52,460 bases of DNA from Candidatus Bathycorpusculum hydrogenotrophicum (GTDB taxonomy: Archaea > Thermoproteota > Bathyarchaeia > Bathyarchaeales > Bathycorpusculaceae). The translations under genes were made by a program, and so were the position numbers. The notes beneath the pieces are model-generated. The model saw nothing but the letters and a program-made list of their open reading frames with translations, did not search any database and had not been told where the DNA came from. Shown here one piece after another: positions 48,638 through 52,460 of this stretch. Position 1 is the stretch's first letter; each line of letters starts with the position of its first letter. The stretch covers positions 1 to 52,460 of the forward strand of contig WRCX01000007.1 of the NCBI GenBank assembly GCA_009783705.1, given 5' to 3'.

Positions 48638-48826
48638 ATGTTTTTAAGTTTATGTTCAAAAATGGTCAAAGAGGAACCAGAACAGCAGTTTTTATCCGTA
48701 GACCTTTGTGATTTTTGTTGTAGCGAGGTGTTGCACAATAAGGTTAATACACCAGCATACAGTATATGTGATGATACAAGTAAGCTGTTTCTATATAGTT
48801 GTCGTCAACTACAGTCAAACGCTTAA
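48638..48826 (+). CDS. Possible small Cys-containing protein
   Basis: A 62-codon frame whose second half (LCDFCCSEVLHN, then YSICDD and LYSCRQL) has Cys spacing like a small zinc-binding protein. There is no ribosome site and the frame starts within the likely promoter of the divergent Dus gene, so it may be chance. An internal ATG at 48662 is an alternative. Confidence 0.3.
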   Translation: MFLSLCSKMVKEEPEQQFLSVDLCDFCCSEVLHNKVNTPAYSICDDTSKLFLYSCRQLQSNA

Positions 48827-48862
48827 TTGCATACAACCCAAAAATTAAATGGATGAGAAACT

Positions 48863-49045
48863 ATGAAAACAACAATCGCCACATCAGTTCAGTTCACCTG
48901 CCCCCAATGCAGTGCAAACTTTGAATTCGATACTGTTGGAGAATTCGAGCTAGTCCCATGCCCAGTCTGTGGATCGAACTTTGTAACCATCAAAAATGGC
49001 TACAAAATGAGACTTGAAGCCCTAGAACAGACCCTGATGTGCTAA
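48863..49045 (+). CDS. LysW-like zinc-ribbon protein
   Basis: A 60-aa protein with two Cys pairs, CPQC and CPVC, spaced as in LysW, the amino-group carrier of lysine/arginine synthesis (VQFTCPQCSANFEF, ELVPCPVCGSNFV). It lacks the C-terminal EDWGE sequence whose last Glu carries the substrate, ending instead in EALEQTLMC. So it is a LysW relative but probably not a carrier. No lysine pathway genes are nearby. A strong hairpin follows it. Confidence 0.75.
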   Translation: MKTTIATSVQFTCPQCSANFEFDTVGEFELVPCPVCGSNFVTIKNGYKMRLEALEQTLMC

Positions 49046-49049
49046 AAGA

Positions 49050-49088
49050 AACCAACGCTTCCGGCTAAACCCGGATTCGCTTTTGGTT
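49050..49088 (+). terminator. Hairpin terminator after the zinc-ribbon gene
   Basis: AACCAA at 49050-49055 pairs with TTGGTT at 49083-49088, and TCCGG/CCGGA stacks inside around loop CTAAAC. A pyrimidine-rich CCCTATTTTCT follows. It lies 5 bp after the stop codon. Confidence 0.6.
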
Positions 49089-49238
49089 CCCTATTTTCTG
49101 TAGTCTTTAAAATTAAGTGGCAATATAATAGAGTATCAAACGCAGAGTTAGGATAGAATAAGGGTGAAATGTGAAAGGGGTGAAGGGGAACATAACACAA
49201 AATAACCAAGTCACCACAACTATCTTGAGGCATATACT

Positions 49239-51020
49239 TTGGTATCACAACAAATTACATGGGATTTATCAGGGCTTTTTTTGGGCGTGACTGATCCTAA
49301 ACTCAATCAATCCATCACTGAGGCGGCTATGTGGGCAGACAGCTTTGAGGGGAAATATCGCAGTAAAATGGCCGGATTATCTGCTGAGGGGTTACTTGAG
49401 TGTATCAAAGAGGTGGAGGCATTTGAGGTGAAATTTAGTAATGTTTCATTATTTGCGAGTTTGGCGTTTGCCGCCGATATGACACAAGCAGAGACACAGG
49501 CGCTCAATGATCGGGTGAGCAAATTTGATGCCAAGCTGGCCAAACAATTGGCATTTTATTCACTAGAACTGGGTAAGCTGGTGAAGGCTAACCCACAACT
49601 CATAGAGAACCCGGCTTTGGTCAACTATAGGCACATGTTGGAGCGGGTGTTGCAATTGGTTGAGCATCAACTAAGTGAAGTGGAGGAACAAATAGTTATT
49701 GAGAAGGATCAGTTTGGGGTTAATGCTTGGGAGGAGTTGCAGAGTAAATGGCTAAACACTCGTCTCTTTGAAGTGTCAGTTTTGGGGGAGAAAAAGACCC
49801 TTAGTTATGGGGAAGCTAATGGATTGTTTGCTCATCCCGATCGTGCAACACGTCAATCCGCAAACCAGGCAATTTATGGACTTTTGGGTAGAGATGGCGA
49901 GATTTTTAGCACTGCGCTTCGAAGCATATGCAATGATTGGGTAGCAATTTCTAAACGGCGAAAGTATAGCTCACCTATGGAATCCAGCTTGATAAGCAAC
50001 AATACCCAGCAGAGTATAATTGACAATCTGCTTAGAACCGTTGAGGAAGGCTCCGCAGTCTATCGTCGTTACCTCAAATTGAAGGCGAAGCTTATGGGGT
50101 TGCCTGTGCTGGCTAACTATGATATAACAGCCCCCTTATCTAACATACCCGAGCAAAAATTTAGCTACACCGAGGCTCAAAGCATAATTACAGATGCCTA
50201 TAACCGCTTTGATCCCAAATATGCTGAAGCGGTAAAAGAAATGTTTCAAAACCGACGCATCGACGCTTCGCCGCGGTTTGGTAAACGCAATGGAGCCTTC
50301 TGTGCAAGTGACTACAATGCTAAATCGGCCTATATCTTGCAGAGTTTCAATGGCACACTTAGTGATGTCTTTACATTGGCACATGAATTGGGCCACGCCA
50401 CCCATGACTGGTACATGGCCAGAAACCAAACCCGCCTAAACACCAATGTCCCCTCGACTGTTGCTGAAACAGCCTCGATTTTTGGTGAACTTTTACTCAC
50501 AGATTTAATGCTCAAAAATGCAAAAACAGAGTCAGAGCAAAAGGCGTTGCTTTGTATGGTTTTAGACGAGGCGGGTATGACTGCATTCCAAGTTACGGCC
50601 CGGGTGTGGTTTGAGCAGGCACTCTATCAATCCATCGAAAAAGAGGACTTTTTGGATTATCCCACCATATGCAGGCATTGGATCCAGGCACGAAACCGCA
50701 TCTTTGGCGATGCCATAGAGTGGTTACCAGAGATGGAGGCCGAGTGGACAATGAAACCCCACTACTATATGGCAAACTATCGTTTCTACAACTACCCCTA
50801 TGTATATGCACAAATGTTTGTTTACTCACTCTATGAACGCTATCTAGAGGAGAACACAAAATTTGTGCCCAAACTGGTGGGACTACTCTCAGCAGGCAAC
50901 AGTAAATCACCCCAAGAACTCGGCAAAATCGTTGGATTGGATTTGTCGGCACCGGATTTCTGGAAAGGCGGACTGAAAGTGTTTGAACGCTTCGTCACCG
51001 ATTTGGAAAAAATTATCTAA
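49239..51020 (+). CDS. pepF: Oligoendopeptidase F (M3 metallopeptidase)
   Basis: Cytoplasmic zinc peptidase that degrades oligopeptides. At 593 aa it has normal length, with the N-terminal helical domain (about 10-190) and the catalytic domain containing HELGHATHDWY (HExxH near 381) and the third ligand Glu in VPSTVAETASIFGE. The start is TTG at 49239, 9 nt after TTGAGG. Monocistronic. Confidence 0.96.
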   Translation: MVSQQITWDLSGLFLGVTDPKLNQSITEAAMWADSFEGKYRSKMAGLSAEGLLECIKEVEAFEVKFSNVSLFASLAFAADMTQAETQALNDRVSKFDAKLAKQLAFYSLELGKLVKANPQLIENPALVNYRHMLERVLQLVEHQLSEVEEQIVIEKDQFGVNAWEELQSKWLNTRLFEVSVLGEKKTLSYGEANGLFAHPDRATRQSANQAIYGLLGRDGEIFSTALRSICNDWVAISKRRKYSSPMESSLISNNTQQSIIDNLLRTVEEGSAVYRRYLKLKAKLMGLPVLANYDITAPLSNIPEQKFSYTEAQSIITDAYNRFDPKYAEAVKEMFQNRRIDASPRFGKRNGAFCASDYNAKSAYILQSFNGTLSDVFTLAHELGHATHDWYMARNQTRLNTNVPSTVAETASIFGELLLTDLMLKNAKTESEQKALLCMVLDEAGMTAFQVTARVWFEQALYQSIEKEDFLDYPTICRHWIQARNRIFGDAIEWLPEMEAEWTMKPHYYMANYRFYNYPYVYAQMFVYSLYERYLEENTKFVPKLVGLLSAGNSKSPQELGKIVGLDLSAPDFWKGGLKVFERFVTDLEKII

Positions 51021-51271
51021 ACAAATCTCTAAAGAGCAACAGATAATATGCATCTGCTGATGACATGACATGTGATTAAACATTAGCTGTTGTCACCAAC
51101 CCTATTTTTGATATAGATATACACCAGTGGAATTTGTTGTGGAATGAATTATTTGGATTTGACAGATTTTTAGCGGTTGCTTTGTTGTTTATAGTTGGTT
51201 TGTTGAAGTCACATAGATTTATGTGGTGTAGGGAGCTAGTGAATTGTTTGTTTGGTTTTGGAGGTGAATTT

Positions 51272-51409
51272 TTGGAGCAAAAAAAGAATGTTCCTACACC
51301 TGAAATGACGACTCATGGTAAATACAGATGCCGTGCAGACAACCAAGAATACGATACCCGAGAAGACTATGAAACACACTGTATGGAAGAACATACAGAG
51401 GAAATGTAG
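51272..51409 (+). CDS. Small C2H2-like zinc-finger protein, one ligand missing
   Basis: GGAGGTGA directly precedes the TTG at 51272, so I annotate 45 aa rather than the mapped frame from 51134. The core YRCRADNQEYDTREDYETHC then MEEH is laid out like archaeal single C2H2 fingers, but the second Cys of the pair is absent (RADN where CxxC is expected); a Cys inside the His pair (HCMEEH) could replace it. Likely a small DNA- or protein-binding factor. No known family assigned. Confidence 0.65.
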   Translation: MEQKKNVPTPEMTTHGKYRCRADNQEYDTREDYETHCMEEHTEEM

Positions 51410-51437
51410 GAACTAAAAAGTGGTGAAATTTAGAAAG

Positions 51438-51932
51438 CTATCGTTTTTCCTCTTTTTCTTGGAAGAGTTTTTTGATTGCGCTTATCCTTGCTTTCTGTGC
51501 CAGTACATCACTTGTAACTACTGTGAGAGCTTCTTCGGGACACCATTTGACACATTGAGGGCCTTCGGGTTTGTCTCTACATAAGTCACATACGTAGACG
51601 ACTTTGGTTTCGGGATGGAGCATCATAGCACCATAGTCGCAGGCTTCAATACACCAACCGCAACCGTTGCATTTTTCTTTGTCAAGAACAATGTTTCCGA
51701 CATCGTCAGTTTGGCTAAGTGCATTTCGGGGGCAAGCGGCTACGCATGCGGGATCTTCGCAAAGACGACAGGTAACAGCCATGTTAGCAAGCTGGTTAAC
51801 CCGGACTAGACGGATACGTGATTTGAGTGGGTTGAAGGCTTTTTCTTTGTTGTACGAGCAGGCGTACTCACAGATTTGACAACCAACACATTTTTCGGGG
51901 TCAGCAGAGACAAATTTTCGTTTTCTAACCAT
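51438..51932 (-). CDS. Four-cluster ferredoxin-like electron-transfer protein
   Basis: A 164-aa iron-sulfur subunit of the DMSO-reductase-B/HycB type. Cys groups: CVGCQICEYAC (with CP further on), CRLCEDPACVAACP, CNGCGWCIEACD and CDLCRDKPEGPQCVKWCP, enough for four [4Fe-4S] clusters. Its gene starts 2 bp after the oxidoreductase stop, so it probably passes electrons from that enzyme to ferredoxin or a membrane acceptor. Confidence 0.93.
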   Translation of the reverse strand: MVRKRKFVSADPEKCVGCQICEYACSYNKEKAFNPLKSRIRLVRVNQLANMAVTCRLCEDPACVAACPRNALSQTDDVGNIVLDKEKCNGCGWCIEACDYGAMMLHPETKVVYVCDLCRDKPEGPQCVKWCPEEALTVVTSDVLAQKARISAIKKLFQEKEEKR

Positions 51933-51934
51933 AT

Positions 51935-52460
51935 TTATGCCTCTTTGTCCTGAGTTATTGTTTTGAATTCTTGCAGGCCTAATTCTTGGAGTTTAGTTTT
52001 CGGTGGGATACCCTCAACAGTCCAGCCGCGAGCTTGATAGTAATCATCTATGAGCAAATCAAGCTCATCCTGAGTTACTATGGCACCTTTTGAGGGCCCA
52101 TCATCTGTGATGGGCTGATTCATAACTTTCCAAGGCAGAGTGTCATCGTCACGGGTGAGACCTTCACGGAGGTTGATGAGTTTAGCAAGGGTGATAATTC
52201 GTTCTGCGGCAATGTTTAGATCTTTGGAAGTGACTTCAAAACCTGTGACTGCACTGTAGAGTTTAGCCATATCAGCGAGTTCTTGATAGAAAGTACCCTT
52301 AGCATTTTTACACACAATTAAAGAATCAATGATTGCTATGAGGTCTTCGTTGTCTTTAACAAGCCGACCCTGACCAGACTCAACAACACCAGCACCCTCA
52401 AGCCGACCCTTCAAATCCAACACCACAACACCACTCCGACTATGATCTGCACCCCTAAAA
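51935..52460 (-). CDS. Aldehyde ferredoxin oxidoreductase, C-terminal part (cut by window edge)
   Basis: Tungsto- or molybdopterin enzyme oxidising aldehydes. Only about 175 C-terminal residues are inside the window. The reading frame continues to the edge (GADHSRSGVVVLDL), so a GTG near 52426 is not the true start. The segment DSLIVCKNAKGTF carries the Cys near the cluster, and ITLAKLINLREGLTRDDDTLPWKVM is the family signature. Its cofactor needs the mod/moe/moa genes found elsewhere in the window. Confidence 0.92.
   Translation of the reverse strand, partial: FRGADHSRSGVVVLDLKGRLEGAGVVESGQGRLVKDNEDLIAIIDSLIVCKNAKGTFYQELADMAKLYSAVTGFEVTSKDLNIAAERIITLAKLINLREGLTRDDDTLPWKVMNQPITDDGPSKGAIVTQDELDLLIDDYYQARGWTVEGIPPKTKLQELGLQEFKTITQDKEA

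Overview
The window is archaeal chromosomal DNA. It carries an A-type ATP synthase locus, an archaeal RNA polymerase cluster (rpoB, rpoA, rpl30e, nusA), NucS with a PIP-like tail, a tRNA-Leu with a 41-nt intron in the anticodon loop, TATA-like promoters, and an oxidoreductase gene with its ferredoxin. The unsplit RNA polymerase A subunit (1278 aa), moderate GC and anaerobic molybdo/tungsto-enzyme gene set suggest a TACK-lineage anaerobe, most likely Bathyarchaeia. That placement is inference; no rRNA is present to confirm it.

Layout. 1-794: non-coding, with three good inverted repeats. 879-11073: a PAP2-type phosphatase, then the A-ATPase locus (K, small ORF, Usp, D, B, A, E, F on the minus strand; I inverted on the plus strand; C and H on the minus strand). 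11074-18476: accessory surface region with a small exported protein, a tRNA 3'-end fragment, an alpha/beta hydrolase, two beta-helix surface proteins and a type I phosphodiesterase. 18477-25550: molybdate/tungstate uptake (modCBA) and cofactor synthesis (moeA, moaA, moaD, moaE, moaC-moaB fusion). Both operons carry the same palindrome over the predicted transcription start. 25653-28877: small Cys-rich protein, tRNA-Gln, nucS, methyltransferase, membrane-anchored HTH regulator. 29150-32519: a three-gene SMC / kleisin-like / winged-helix operon. 33207-34260: a complete but inactivated insertion sequence with perfect ends and 11-bp target duplication. 34367-42336: RNA polymerase cluster. 42626-43992: flavodoxin and DNA methyltransferase. 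44272-46468: tRNA-Leu followed by a decayed AbiEi/AbiEii-like toxin-antitoxin pair, bounded by imperfect 90-nt direct repeats. 46609-51409: VTT-like membrane protein, a gene remnant, Dus, LysW-like zinc ribbon, oligopeptidase F, small zinc-finger-like protein. 51438-52460: four-cluster ferredoxin and the C-terminal part of an aldehyde ferredoxin oxidoreductase that runs off the edge.

How it fits together. Mod transport feeds the Moe/Moa pathway, whose cofactor is needed by the oxidoreductase at the right edge; the shared operator suggests one metal-responsive repressor. The most novel item is the SMC operon: a compact 639-aa SMC whose ATPase head reads like eukaryotic Smc5/6, encoded with a ScpA-like kleisin and a protein resembling Nse1/Nse3 (kite). 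A second unusual signal is that nusA and moeA each lack a usable standard start behind a strong GGAGG and appear to start at AUC.
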